A DNA stretch of 64,000 bases from Oscillospiraceae bacterium (GCA_902779915.1 CACZDM010000003.1:94213-158212); one strand, 5' to 3'. Counted from the stretch's first letter, positions 26,929-37,781 are shown. Numbers and translations: made by a program. The notes: a model not told the origin generated them from the sequence alone.

Positions 26929-29430
26929 ATGAAAATTAAAATTATTAGAAAATTTTTAGCATTTTCTATTGCTATTTCAACTGTTGCAGCCATGCCGGGA
27001 CTGGCTGGTGCTATGCCAAAAAAATCAAATGTGAGTGAAAATAAAGTAAACGAAAACGAAAAAGAAAAAGAAAAAGAAAAAGAAAAAGAATGCATGGAAA
27101 CGCTAGAAAAAGTGTTAAATGAATATGATAATATCGTATTTTCTGAAGTAACTCACTTTTCAGGAGATAAAGATTTTGTGGACAGTGTTGAGTTTTTAAG
27201 TTCACATCATAAAGATATTTTTAAAAATTTTTCACAAGAAAAAATGACAAAAATATTATGTTTTTTGCACATGATTTCTAAATTTGACAATTACTTCCAC
27301 TATCAAATTGTGAAGATCATTCAAAATTTATCCGATATTAATTTTTCAAAGGAAGGAATTATTGAAATACTAGATATATTGAAGGTATGCCGAGATTATT
27401 TTGATGGATATGGAATTGAGGACATTTTCCTAAATTTAAGAGATTCCTATTTTGGACCTGAAAAGGAAATATTTTCCAAAGCAGCGGATGTGTTTTTGTA
27501 TCTGGTTGAGGACCCTTCAAATATACGTGCCGTTTTTGACCTTATAAATAGTTTAATGTGTGCTAATTTTCCATTTTTAGATTATTGCACACCATCGCAA
27601 ATTTCAAAAATAATTGACTTATTTGATATATTTATAAAAAAATGTGAGACCATACAAACATGTGATTTACAATTCGCTCTGGAATTAGCGCGTCACCCTA
27701 AATTGAAAACATGTTCCTCAAAATCGATTCTGAAATTTAAAGATATTATTATAAATTTAACAAATGACAAAAAATTTTTAAATTCCAAACATATTAATCC
27801 TGCTGCTTTCATAGCAGAGTTTGTTAAGACCGGGATTTTAACGAATTTAGACAAACAACAAACCATGACAATTTTTGATGAACTGCTTAAATTTTCTGAA
27901 GGTAATATTGAAATCCCAATCAATATGTTTGGAAGAAAATTAAATAATAATGAAAGATTTAATAATAATTCCGAAATTTTTGAAAAACCTGGAGCCTATG
28001 GTGTGTACGCAGTATATTCAAAATCCATTTTACCCTGCGCCAAGGGGAACATTGTTTCAGATGTGGCCTCATATTTTGGCTCTCATATATATATCAATAA
28101 TTTAAAAACCGATAGTGATAATGCTAGAAGAACAGCAACTATTATTAAAAATTTAATTTGGTGTCCTGCATTTGACAGGAGTGAACTCGCGGTCATTGAT
28201 ATTTTAAGTGAGTGCGTTAAAACAAATAAAGCAAAAGATGCTGTTTTGGCCGCGATAGCGCATATGGTTCATAATCCAAGTTTTTCTGTCGATATGAAAA
28301 CGCAAATGACAAAAATTATTCAAATCCTAAATATATGTTCGAAAGATGATGATAGGCAGCTTGCCGTTTCGTCGATTATTGGAGAACTGGCTGAATTTGA
28401 TTTTTTTAAAGAATCTTCCGAGGATGAATTGCTCAAAATCATTGATAGTTTAACTATGTGCGCTAAAAATTGTGAGGCAAATAAAAATGTTAAATTCTCT
28501 CTTGAAAAAATGTTATTAGATTCAAATTCATCACCAAGTGTGGCATTGCAAATGCTTGATTTGCTTTTTAAATGTGTGACGGAGGATTCTGATAAAGAAA
28601 GCATAGTTTCAATTATGGAATATTTAGCGTTTAGCGAGAAGCTTAACAATTGTAAACCCAACACAATGTCAACATTAGTGTTAGTTCATATTTTGAACGA
28701 GTGTTGTGATGACAATAAAACACAAGCTGTTTCAAAAATTATTGAAAAATTAGCAAATTCTCATATCATTGAATATAGCAATGACTCCATAACTTTGATA
28801 AATGACATATTGGAAAAATGTTCGAGTAATAAATTTGCAAAAAAAAATGTTGTGAATTCTGTTGAAAAATTATTGAATAATAGCCATATTAATAGTTCTT
28901 CCCATAAAAACAACACTTCAAATGCCTTTTTGCCTGGTAATGGTGCTGAAATTTACCGAATTTTGAAGATATTAAACAATTGCTGGATTGATTGCTATGG
29001 AGACGTTGCGCTTAAGGTTGTTTCGTCAGCGAATTTGATAAAAAAAGCCTACAATAACGTTCAAAATAGTGATGATAGTTGGATTGTTAAAAATCTTATA
29101 AAACTTTTAAATAATTGCGCACATAATAATATTGCTAAAAAAGATTGCGTTAAATTCATTAATAAATTGATTATTGATGGATGTTTTTCAGATAATTATT
29201 TATCCATCACTTTAGGTTTGCTTCAAAAATGTGTTGAATATGCTCCCGCGAAGGAGGATGTTTTGGCTGCGGTTCAAAGCTTGGTTGACTTTGGCTATAT
29301 TAATCCCAATAATATTTCTTCACATAAAGACCAAATATGTTCACTGATACTTAATTGTTCAGAATGTGGTAATAAAGAAATTTTGGGGATGATTCATAAA
29401 AAACTTTTTACAAATGATGGTATATGTTGA
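26929..29430 (+). CDS. secreted HEAT-like repeat protein 15
   Basis: 833 residues. The signal peptide (MKIKIIRKFLAFSIAIS) ends GLAGA. A short linker contains a (Lys-Glu)n run encoded by a GAAAAA microsatellite at about 27055-27090. The solenoid is more diverged than in genes 1-9: fewer Ala, many Asn/Ile/Lys, and some repeats with insertions (around residues 325-390). The 67-bp gap after gene 14 has no boxed promoter, so this gene may be co-transcribed with gene 14. Ribosome-binding site AGAGGAG. Confidence 0.83.
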   Translation: MKIKIIRKFLAFSIAISTVAAMPGLAGAMPKKSNVSENKVNENEKEKEKEKEKECMETLEKVLNEYDNIVFSEVTHFSGDKDFVDSVEFLSSHHKDIFKNFSQEKMTKILCFLHMISKFDNYFHYQIVKIIQNLSDINFSKEGIIEILDILKVCRDYFDGYGIEDIFLNLRDSYFGPEKEIFSKAADVFLYLVEDPSNIRAVFDLINSLMCANFPFLDYCTPSQISKIIDLFDIFIKKCETIQTCDLQFALELARHPKLKTCSSKSILKFKDIIINLTNDKKFLNSKHINPAAFIAEFVKTGILTNLDKQQTMTIFDELLKFSEGNIEIPINMFGRKLNNNERFNNNSEIFEKPGAYGVYAVYSKSILPCAKGNIVSDVASYFGSHIYINNLKTDSDNARRTATIIKNLIWCPAFDRSELAVIDILSECVKTNKAKDAVLAAIAHMVHNPSFSVDMKTQMTKIIQILNICSKDDDRQLAVSSIIGELAEFDFFKESSEDELLKIIDSLTMCAKNCEANKNVKFSLEKMLLDSNSSPSVALQMLDLLFKCVTEDSDKESIVSIMEYLAFSEKLNNCKPNTMSTLVLVHILNECCDDNKTQAVSKIIEKLANSHIIEYSNDSITLINDILEKCSSNKFAKKNVVNSVEKLLNNSHINSSSHKNNTSNAFLPGNGAEIYRILKILNNCWIDCYGDVALKVVSSANLIKKAYNNVQNSDDSWIVKNLIKLLNNCAHNNIAKKDCVKFINKLIIDGCFSDNYLSITLGLLQKCVEYAPAKEDVLAAVQSLVDFGYINPNNISSHKDQICSLILNCSECGNKEILGMIHKKLFTNDGIC

Positions 29431-29451
29431 ATTTTATTATTTAGCAAGCGT

Positions 29452-29482
29452 AAAACTCTCGGACTGGATGCTGGGAGTTTTT
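29452..29482 (+). terminator. terminator of array gene 15
   Basis: AAAACTCTC pairs with GGGAGTTTT around a GGACTGGATGCT loop, followed by T residues. Confidence 0.7.
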
Positions 29483-29503
29483 CAAATTAAAAATATATTA
29501 AAA

Positions 29504-29546
29504 TTCACAAAAAATTAACAATTATCATTTATTTATCTGATATACT
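29504..29546 (+). promoter_or_regulatory. PhoP-box-like promoter of array gene 16
   Basis: TTCACA at 29504 and TTAACA at 29515, 20 bp, TATACT at 29541-29546 with extended TG. Confidence 0.65.
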
Positions 29547-29582
29547 ATTCTGGAAAAAATTGAAAGAGGAGAACATGTTTTT

Positions 29583-32500
29583 ATGAAAAAGAAAATTGTT
29601 CAAAAAATTATGGCGGCTGTTATTTCAATTGCAACAATTTCATCAACGCCTGGTTTGACAAGCGCAATTAAAATATCCACAACGCCCTGGGCGGAAAGTG
29701 GGAAAAAGGGGAGAGGAAGGAAGAAAAATCCAGGAAAAATTAAGGGAAAAAGGAAAAACAAAAAAACTGCGCGACCTCCCAGAAAATCTAAAGAAGAGCG
29801 TGACATAGAAAAACTCAAAAAAATATTTGAAAAATTACGCAAGAAAAAGAAAAAAGATGAAAAAAATATTCAATTAAATCAAAATAATATTACTTATAAC
29901 GAAAATGTTCAAAACGAGATTGAAATGGCCGAAGAGGAAAACGCTTCTGGATCAGAAAATATTCAAAACGAGTCTGAAATGGCCGAACAAGAAAACGCTT
30001 CTGGATCAGAAAATATTCAAAATGAGTCTGAAATGGCTGAAGAGGAAGAAAATATATTAACAACAATAGAAATACTAGAAAGTTGCTGCCAAGATGTTGA
30101 CGCGAGAAAAAACGTCGCAAATTCCATTTTTGCCTTAACTCAGAGAGGTTTTTTTAAAAATAAATCCAAAGAGGAAATTTTAAGAGCAATAGGCATGTTG
30201 AAACTTTGTGTTGAAGATGATTCTTCAAAGACAACCGCCGCTAAAGTTATTAATCAAATGGCTTATTGTGGATATTTTGTTGGATGGACAAGGGAAGAAG
30301 TTTTGAAAATATTTGAAGTTTTGACAAAATGTGCAGAGCAGCAAGCTGTCTTAAAAATCGTTTGGAGCGCTGTTTATTATATAGACGTAAATGTCTGTTT
30401 TAGGAATTGGAACGGTGAAGACTTTAAAGAATTGTTGAATTCACCGTCAAAATTTTCTCAGAACCTTAATGCAATACAATCTATCTCAAAGGCTATTTTA
30501 AAATTAATATCCGCTGTAAATGTGAGCAATAAAAAACCAGTTAATGTTTCACAAAAAGTTGATGACAATGTTGGCGCAGATCAAGATGTTAATATGCAAA
30601 AAAATGAAATTGTGGCACAAAAAGTTGATGACAATGTTGGCGCAGATCAAGATGCTAATATGCAAAAAAATAAGACTGTTTCACAAAAAGTTGATGACAA
30701 TGTTGGCGTAGATCAACATGCTAATATGCAAAAAAATGAGACTGTTTCACAAAAAGTTGATGACAATGTTGGCGCAGATCAAGATGCTAATATGCAAAAA
30801 AATGAAATTGTGGCACAAAAAGTTGATGACAATGTTGGTGCAGATCAAGATGCTAATATGCAAAAAAATGAAATTGTGGCACAAAAAGTTGATGACAATG
30901 TTGATTTTGATGAAAATTTAGGCAAAGATATTGATATTGTGAAATATATTCTAGAAGTGGCGAAAAAAAACAAATTATATGCCATAAGAAAACATCAAAT
31001 TGAAATATCAGAACGAATATTTAAATATTTAGAAAATAAGGACCCAAAGCAACAGATTGAGATTATTACTGAATTAGCTAAAAATAAATGCTTTGAATGT
31101 TGGCAAAAAACAATTTTGATGAAAATATTTACAATTATAGAAAAATATTCTAAAAATGATTATCTAAAATTTGAAGTTTCCAAAGCTGTTTTAGAGTTAA
31201 ACAAAATCGATTTCTCTGGTGTTCAGAGCAAAACAAAAAATGAAGTATGTGAAAAATTATTAGACATATTGTTTGCGTGTGATGAAAACAGTTGCGACAA
31301 AAGCAATATTTTGTCTAGTATTGCAGATTTGATTGGAAGCTCTTTACGATACTATGGGGGATCAGGTTTAACACAAAATTATCAAGTAAAAATATTGAAT
31401 TTATTAAAAGAAGGGATGGGCGATCAAAATTCCAAAAAATCTGCTTCACATGCATTTGCTGTGATCTGTGATAAAAAGGTTTATAAAAGTTTTAATACGG
31501 AATTGTTGGAAGAATTATCAAAAATTAAAGATGAGGTATTTAAATTTATTAAAACAACAACAGCAAATTCTGATGATTTTGATAAAAAAGATTTTGTATT
31601 TATTCTTAAAGTTATGATTAAAAATAATTTTTTAAACCAGGAAGAAATCATTCAGGCTACAGGTATTTTAGAGAAATGTTCAGAAGATAATTTGGCCAAA
31701 GAAGATATTTTAAATGCTATTGGATATTTATCTAATATCGAAGGCTCTTGGCGCTCATCAAGAGAAGCTGCTTTGAAAGTAATTTCTATATTGAAAAGAT
31801 ATATTGCGAATGAGCAAAAGCCAGAGGCTGTTTTGGGTTTGATTTTAAGTTTAGCTAAATCTGGAGTTTTAAAAAATCAGCCGGAAGAAGAAATTTTAAA
31901 AACATTAGATGTGCTGGAAAGATGTGATTTAACAAACGAATATTATGCCTTTCTAACGTCAAAAATCATAATGCACCTGATTGACGAAAGATTTTTCGAA
32001 GTTTTCTCATCGGAAAAGCTGCCCAATGTTAAAGAAGCTTTGTTTAAACCCAACTCAAATCATAAAAACATGTTAACCTACCTGCCGCAAATTATCAACA
32101 CACCAGAAATGAATCAATATTCAAAACAAGAGATAGTAACAAAAACAACGTCGTTATTATCGATATGCTTAAAACAAGGCTGCAGCAAAACTCAAATTGC
32201 AACTGTTGCTTTGAAACTGGTTGAAAATTATTTTGATAAAAACACAGCCAAAAAGCAAATTATAGATTTATTAGAAATTTTAACACAATGTAAAGAATGT
32301 TGTTGGGCTCGCAGGCATATTATAAAAGCGTTTTCAATCTTGATTGAAGGAGGATATCTTAGAGGCCTGTCAAAGCAAGAGGGGCTTTCAAACCTCACAG
32401 ACACATTGCAGTTTTGTTCGCTAGATTCAAAAATTAGAAATGATGTCTTTCCTTTGGTTATAAATTTGGCCGTTGGAGGCTATCTAGAAGAATATTCGCA

Positions 32501-32642
32501 AGATGATCTCGAAAAAGTTTTTAGTGTTTTTAAAAATGTTTCAGACCTGGACATTTTTAAAATAATTCAGTTGCTTAAATCAATCTCGAAAGAAAATATT
32601 GAAAGGCTGATGGATTATATTAAAAAAGCAAAAAATTCTTAA
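29583..32642 (+). CDS. secreted HEAT-like repeat protein 16 with two internal tandem-repeat linkers
   Basis: 1019 residues. The signal peptide ends GLTSA. Residues 35-100 are very basic (KKGRGRKKNPGKIKGKRKNK). Next come three 18-residue units containing NIQNESEMAE and ENASGSE, then a first block of about four helical repeats (about 155-315). Residues about 323-441 are five full and one partial copy of a 22-residue unit (QKVDDNVGADQDANMQKNE). A second, diverged solenoid runs from about 450 to the end. The alternating structured and low-complexity segments suggest beads on a flexible stalk. Ribosome-binding site AGAGGAG. Confidence 0.85.
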   Translation: MKKKIVQKIMAAVISIATISSTPGLTSAIKISTTPWAESGKKGRGRKKNPGKIKGKRKNKKTARPPRKSKEERDIEKLKKIFEKLRKKKKKDEKNIQLNQNNITYNENVQNEIEMAEEENASGSENIQNESEMAEQENASGSENIQNESEMAEEEENILTTIEILESCCQDVDARKNVANSIFALTQRGFFKNKSKEEILRAIGMLKLCVEDDSSKTTAAKVINQMAYCGYFVGWTREEVLKIFEVLTKCAEQQAVLKIVWSAVYYIDVNVCFRNWNGEDFKELLNSPSKFSQNLNAIQSISKAILKLISAVNVSNKKPVNVSQKVDDNVGADQDVNMQKNEIVAQKVDDNVGADQDANMQKNKTVSQKVDDNVGVDQHANMQKNETVSQKVDDNVGADQDANMQKNEIVAQKVDDNVGADQDANMQKNEIVAQKVDDNVDFDENLGKDIDIVKYILEVAKKNKLYAIRKHQIEISERIFKYLENKDPKQQIEIITELAKNKCFECWQKTILMKIFTIIEKYSKNDYLKFEVSKAVLELNKIDFSGVQSKTKNEVCEKLLDILFACDENSCDKSNILSSIADLIGSSLRYYGGSGLTQNYQVKILNLLKEGMGDQNSKKSASHAFAVICDKKVYKSFNTELLEELSKIKDEVFKFIKTTTANSDDFDKKDFVFILKVMIKNNFLNQEEIIQATGILEKCSEDNLAKEDILNAIGYLSNIEGSWRSSREAALKVISILKRYIANEQKPEAVLGLILSLAKSGVLKNQPEEEILKTLDVLERCDLTNEYYAFLTSKIIMHLIDERFFEVFSSEKLPNVKEALFKPNSNHKNMLTYLPQIINTPEMNQYSKQEIVTKTTSLLSICLKQGCSKTQIATVALKLVENYFDKNTAKKQIIDLLEILTQCKECCWARRHIIKAFSILIEGGYLRGLSKQEGLSNLTDTLQFCSLDSKIRNDVFPLVINLAVGGYLEEYSQDDLEKVFSVFKNVSDLDIFKIIQLLKSISKENIERLMDYIKKAKNS
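29905..30050 (+). repeat. 54-bp coding repeats
   Basis: Nearly three copies of a 54-bp unit encode the 18-residue NIQNESEMAE/ENASGSE motif of protein 16. Confidence 0.8.
30551..30905 (+). repeat. 66-bp coding tandem repeats
   Basis: Units start at 30551, 30617, 30683, 30749, 30815 and 30881 (the last partial), exactly 66 bp apart and almost identical, encoding the 22-residue acidic motif of protein 16. Confidence 0.9.
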
Positions 32643-32666
32643 AATATTTTGGTAAATTTTATTGAT

Positions 32667-32701
32667 AAAAAATCTGCCGCCTGAGTGTGGTGGATTTTTT
32701 G
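32667..32701 (+). terminator. terminator of array gene 16
   Basis: AAAAAATCTGCCGC pairs with GTGGTGGATTTTTT; same type as after genes 7-9. Confidence 0.75.
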
Positions 32702-32724
32702 TTTTAACACAAAATATGTTAAAG

Positions 32725-32767
32725 TTTACAAAAAATTAACATCCAGTCAATGAATACGTGATATAAT
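32725..32767 (+). promoter_or_regulatory. PhoP-box-like promoter of array gene 17
   Basis: TTTACA at 32725 and TTAACA at 32736, 20 bp, TATAAT at 32762-32767 with extended TG. Confidence 0.7.
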
Positions 32768-32825
32768 TACTTACACATGTTGTTGAAAATATGTGATAAA
32801 AATCGATAAAGGAGAGCATAACTGG

Positions 32826-35800
32826 ATGAAAATAAAAATCATTCAAAAAATGTTAGCAATCATTATAGCCACTTCAACTGTTATAGCAACACCTGGTTTG
32901 GCTTCTGCCATGCCTCCCAGAAAAAGGTTTTTGCAAAATAAGACCAATAGGTCTCGAGAGGATAGTGAAAAAAAAGAGGAGAAATTCAAGAAAACAAACG
33001 ATATTGAGCCTGACTGTGTTGCTGGCGGGGATGACGAAGATGAAAAAAAATTCGAGCTTGAGGCTGGCTCAAAACAAAAAAATAACAATTGTGATTTTTC
33101 TGAAATTCAAAGTTTAGTTAAAAAATTGTCTGATATTTTAGAAAAAAAATCTCAGGTTAGAGGAAATCATATTGAAAAAATTATAAAAAAATTGACAGAA
33201 AAAGAAAATTTATATGATCAAGAAAAGAAAATTTTTGAAACACTTTTTGGTATTTTAAACAACAGACTGATTCAAAATTTTAATGCTGGATGTTGTATAA
33301 AATTGCTCTCCAGGAATGTTGACAATCCGGATGTTAAAAATGTTGTTTTTGACTGTTTTTGTCTGATTAGTTCTGAATTTCAATTTAATCAAACATATTT
33401 CAAAGATATTTTGAAAATTTTGTCTTTCTGCTGCGATAATGAATACACACGAAAATGTGGCGCGAATATCATTAATAATTTATATGGTCGAGGTTTTTTT
33501 GTTGATTGCTCGAAAGATCAAGCTTTGAAAATAGTTGACATTGTTCTTAATTGTTCGAATGAAAAGGGCGCTAAACAAAATCTTGTTGATTTAATTGTTG
33601 ATTTTGCCAAAAAAAATTTTTTAGAAAAATATCCTCAAGAAAAAGTCACGAAATTGGTTGACGTGATGATTGATTGCTCAAATGACAAAAATGCTCGATC
33701 AAAAGTTATCGATGGGATTGGATTGCTTTTTCGGCAGGGCGCATTTGAAAATTGCTCAGAAGAACAAATTTTGAAAATAATTGATATGCTAAACAATTTA
33801 TCAAAAGAGAATGATATTAAAGGAAATATTGCAACAGTTCTCAAAGACCTAACCCGACATCTGGCTTCAAGAAAGCGAGCTAGAGAATATATGCCGTCAA
33901 TGGTTAATATATTAGACAGTTGCTCAAATGATAATGATGCTAAAGTAATGGTTGCATCTTCAATAAATTTTTTTACTCAGTTGGATTTTATCAAAAGCTG
34001 CTGCAAAAAAGAAATTCTATCGATGACAAATATATTAAACATATGCAGTAATAATATTAATGCTAAAAGACATATTTTAGATTCTGTTTTGACTTTAAGC
34101 GACAGAAACCTTTTAAAAAACTATTCCAAAGAAGAAGCTGCTGGCGTTATTAGAATTTTATTTCAATATGTTAACGACGATGAAATGGTTAAAAAATATG
34201 GACTTTCTGTTTTAAAGTTAATATATCAATGGAGTTCTAAAAATTGGACTAATGATGATATTGCAATAATAATTTATGGTTTTAATCAATATGCAAAAGA
34301 CAATGAAATAAAAAAACAATTTCTAAATTTTGTTGAAAATTCACTAGAAAAAGACTCTGTTGATGATTTTTCCAGTCAGCGGATGACGATAATATTTGAT
34401 ATGTTAAATAAATGTTCTCATGATGATGATGTGAAAAAAAATGTTGCGCAGGTTGTTTTTAAATTGGCATCCAAAGGCCTTTTAGAAAAGTTTTCGACAA
34501 GAGAAAATATGCAAATAATCAATATATTAAATAGGTGTGTTGAAAATAATAATTCGTCAAAAATTTCTAAACCTGATGAAATATATATAAAAAATTTAGC
34601 TTATGCTGCCATTGACAGTATATTTTCAAAATGTGATCTAAACGGAGTCCAAGAAGAAGAGATTGCATTGATCCTTGAAACACTTGACAAATGCGCTCAA
34701 GTCAAAGAAATTCAAAATAATGTTTTAAACTCAATTATTAATGGGTTGTTGAAAGATATTTTCCAAAATTTAAAAAAAGACTCTTTTGTCAAAATATTGA
34801 ACATATTGGATAAATGCTGTGATAACGGGGATTCAAAAGCAAATGTTGCCAACATTATTTCACTTTTGTTTGAAAAAGACATTTTTAAAGAAAATTTTCA
34901 TGATCAAATGATAAAAATATTAAACATACTTAATAGATGCATTGAAAATGACGACGCCAAATCACATATTCTTAAAGTAAGCGCTGTTTTAATTGATACA
35001 GGATATTTTGCGGGTGATTCAGAAGGCATGCTAAAAGCAGTAAATTTGATGGCTGAATGCGCTGTTGATTACGCAGATTTAAAAATTAAAACTTTAAAAT
35101 ATATGTATATATTAAATGTTCATCACCACTTTTATAACTGTTCTCAAGCTGAATCCGTTGCGATAGTGGATATATTAAATAAATTTGTGTGTGACCCGAA
35201 AATGACAAAATATGTTCTGTATAATTTGTCAAATATGGCCTTAAAAAATGCCCTTGTGAACTATCCCCCAGCAAAAGCTTCACAAATAATGGATATGTTG
35301 TCTAAATTAATTGACAACAGCAAATTGCCTGAAAGCGAATTAAAAGATAGAGAAGTTGCTCAAAATGTTTTGGATATAATCCTGTTTTTGTTTCATAATC
35401 GCTTTTTGAGAGAATTTTCACATGAACAAATAGAATATATGTTAGGAAAATGCTGTAATAGCGACTCGACTAGAAAATATTTTGTTATTGCCAATTATTT
35501 TTTGACAAATGGATCAAAAACAAGCATGCGTGAACTCATAGAAACTTTAAATGGATGGCTAGATGAAGGCGGTCGAGAGCTTGAAGTTTCACATATGGTT
35601 TTAAATATTGTTTGGCTTGGCCATTTTAATAATTGTTCCCAAGAGGAAATAAAATCATTAATAAATATATTACATCGTTGCAGCAATGACAGTTCAACAC
35701 GTATAAAAGTTTTATATTCAACAGCGTGCTTAATAAATAGCGGTTTACTGGACAACTTTTTGAAAGATGAAAAAAAATTATTAACGCAAATAATATATGG

Positions 35801-37781
35801 ATGTTTCAGTAGCGATAGCTATAATGCGCAAAACTATTTAATCAACATTATCGCATCACTTTTGTCAAAAAATTTTTTTGAAAACAATTTAACAGAAATA
35901 GAACCAATCGTTCAATTTATGGACAAATGCGCCAATATTAATGAATTTAAATCCAAAATTTTAATGTTAGCTTGCAAGGTAATTTTTAAACAATTGTTGA
36001 TAAATTGCGAAAAAGGCCCGATAATAAATATTTTGGATAGATGCGTCAATCTCAATGGGGATAACAAATTTCTGCCTCAAGCAATTAGAGCTTTATCCGA
36101 AGATAGATTGGCTGGGGCTTTATCAAGTGATGATATTTCAAAGGCGCTTGAGGTTTTAGAAAAATGCGCTGCAGGCAAATGTGATGATGTTCATTCCATC
36201 AAATATATTGCATCTGCTATTAAATATTTGATATTAAAAGAAAATTGGTGTATGGGCAATGTTTCAAAATATGAGTCTTTTAGAGTGATGAAACTGTTAG
36301 ATTTTTGCATTAATCATAAAAACATGAATGGTTCAATATATTTTTTCAAACCCAATATTTTAATATCCGTTGGAATTTTAACTTTAAAAAGGTTGCAACA
36401 AGGTCTTTGCGGAGCTGAGATTGAAAAAATAGTAGATCTTTTGGCAAGATGTTTGGACGACCACAATGCTAGAGTATATGTTGAAGGCGCATTTTCTGTG
36501 CTTATTAGTGATGAATTTGGAGATGAAATCATAAAAAAAATAGACATTTTATTAACACAAGACGTTGAAAATGGTATTAAAAATAATTTTATAACAGTGA
36601 TATATAATCTGGTTAAAAATAATTTTATGAAAAATTATAGCAAAAATCAAATTTCAAACATATTAAAAATTCTGCATTTATGTAATAAAAATGATATGGA
36701 AAAATTATATATTGGGAATATTGCTTTATTGTTGATTGCAAATGACTATTTTAAAAATTGCTCAACAAATGAAGTTTTGCAGGTTTTAAATTTGCTAAAT
36801 ATGTGCTCTGATCTGGAAATTGTTCAAGACAATGCTATTTTTATCATTTATAAATTAATCAATGATGGATTATTGAAAGATATTTCGAGTGAAGAAATGT
36901 CTGTGCTCATAGATATGTTGAGTGAATTTGGTAAAAAAGCTAAAATTAGAATTGAATTTACAAACATTTTTGATAAATTGCTTGCTACTGATTTTTTTAA
37001 ATATGGAATGGGAAAAACAATAGATATATTGGAAAAAATCGACGAAAACGATGAAAATCATAAAAATATTATAAATATTATCGAAAAATTGATTGACAAA
37101 AAATGTTTAGATAATGCGACTGAATCTGAAATTGCAAGAATAACTGATATATTAATTAGATATTTGGAAAATAATCAACTCCGATTGGGTTCTTTAAAAT
37201 GTATATGTAAATTATTAGTTAATAATTATTCGAATAATTTGCCAAAGGACACGACGAAAAAAATAATAAACGCCTTGAATTATACTTATGGTGATTGTGA
37301 ATCTAAAAAATTAGCTGCAAATCTTTTGACATTTTTAGCTTATCGTGACTGTTTAAACGGATGGTCTGAAGATGAAATTTTTCAAACAGTTTCCATTTTA
37401 TATAAATGTTTGGATTCTCAGGACGCAAATGAAAATGTTTTACAAGCTTTTGTTTCTTTGTCAACAAAAAATTGCTTTTCGGGAGGTTCTGTTGACAAAA
37501 CGGAGAAAATAATTGAGGTTTTAGATAAAATTTCCAACAACACTGCGGCAAAACCGTTTATTGCAAAAATCATTGAACAGTTGGCTATTTATGGGTCTTT
37601 TAAAAAATATCCAAAAGATGGAGTTTCAAAAATAATCAATATAATTGGCCAATGTTGCAGTGAAGAAATCTCACGGAAATTTTCAGCTAACGCCATGGAT
37701 CAATTGGAAAACCAAGGCCTAATTGAACAAAGATATAAAAACACATTAAAAAATTGGTGGAATATACCATCTAAATTTTAG
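32826..37781 (+). CDS. giant secreted HEAT-like repeat protein 17
   Basis: 1651 residues, the longest of the array. The start at 32826 follows AAAGGAGAG; an in-frame upstream start at 32793 lies ahead of that site and would spoil the signal peptide (MKIKIIQKMLAIIIATS, ending GLASA). A charged linker covers residues 29-90. The rest is an almost unbroken solenoid of more than thirty diverged repeats, for example NCSEEQILKIIDMLNNLS and NVAQVVFKLASKGLLEKF. At DNA level the repeats are well diverged, so this is an old expansion, unlike gene 8. No C-terminal anchor is seen. A solenoid this long could span a cell wall or bridge surfaces, but that is inference. Confidence 0.86.
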   Translation: MKIKIIQKMLAIIIATSTVIATPGLASAMPPRKRFLQNKTNRSREDSEKKEEKFKKTNDIEPDCVAGGDDEDEKKFELEAGSKQKNNNCDFSEIQSLVKKLSDILEKKSQVRGNHIEKIIKKLTEKENLYDQEKKIFETLFGILNNRLIQNFNAGCCIKLLSRNVDNPDVKNVVFDCFCLISSEFQFNQTYFKDILKILSFCCDNEYTRKCGANIINNLYGRGFFVDCSKDQALKIVDIVLNCSNEKGAKQNLVDLIVDFAKKNFLEKYPQEKVTKLVDVMIDCSNDKNARSKVIDGIGLLFRQGAFENCSEEQILKIIDMLNNLSKENDIKGNIATVLKDLTRHLASRKRAREYMPSMVNILDSCSNDNDAKVMVASSINFFTQLDFIKSCCKKEILSMTNILNICSNNINAKRHILDSVLTLSDRNLLKNYSKEEAAGVIRILFQYVNDDEMVKKYGLSVLKLIYQWSSKNWTNDDIAIIIYGFNQYAKDNEIKKQFLNFVENSLEKDSVDDFSSQRMTIIFDMLNKCSHDDDVKKNVAQVVFKLASKGLLEKFSTRENMQIINILNRCVENNNSSKISKPDEIYIKNLAYAAIDSIFSKCDLNGVQEEEIALILETLDKCAQVKEIQNNVLNSIINGLLKDIFQNLKKDSFVKILNILDKCCDNGDSKANVANIISLLFEKDIFKENFHDQMIKILNILNRCIENDDAKSHILKVSAVLIDTGYFAGDSEGMLKAVNLMAECAVDYADLKIKTLKYMYILNVHHHFYNCSQAESVAIVDILNKFVCDPKMTKYVLYNLSNMALKNALVNYPPAKASQIMDMLSKLIDNSKLPESELKDREVAQNVLDIILFLFHNRFLREFSHEQIEYMLGKCCNSDSTRKYFVIANYFLTNGSKTSMRELIETLNGWLDEGGRELEVSHMVLNIVWLGHFNNCSQEEIKSLINILHRCSNDSSTRIKVLYSTACLINSGLLDNFLKDEKKLLTQIIYGCFSSDSYNAQNYLINIIASLLSKNFFENNLTEIEPIVQFMDKCANINEFKSKILMLACKVIFKQLLINCEKGPIINILDRCVNLNGDNKFLPQAIRALSEDRLAGALSSDDISKALEVLEKCAAGKCDDVHSIKYIASAIKYLILKENWCMGNVSKYESFRVMKLLDFCINHKNMNGSIYFFKPNILISVGILTLKRLQQGLCGAEIEKIVDLLARCLDDHNARVYVEGAFSVLISDEFGDEIIKKIDILLTQDVENGIKNNFITVIYNLVKNNFMKNYSKNQISNILKILHLCNKNDMEKLYIGNIALLLIANDYFKNCSTNEVLQVLNLLNMCSDLEIVQDNAIFIIYKLINDGLLKDISSEEMSVLIDMLSEFGKKAKIRIEFTNIFDKLLATDFFKYGMGKTIDILEKIDENDENHKNIINIIEKLIDKKCLDNATESEIARITDILIRYLENNQLRLGSLKCICKLLVNNYSNNLPKDTTKKIINALNYTYGDCESKKLAANLLTFLAYRDCLNGWSEDEIFQTVSILYKCLDSQDANENVLQAFVSLSTKNCFSGGSVDKTEKIIEVLDKISNNTAAKPFIAKIIEQLAIYGSFKKYPKDGVSKIINIIGQCCSEEISRKFSANAMDQLENQGLIEQRYKNTLKNWWNIPSKF

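Noticed and set aside
30551..30905. Regular 66-bp repeats considered as a CRISPR array
   Set aside because: Units are contiguous, without unique spacers, and lie in frame inside a coding region.
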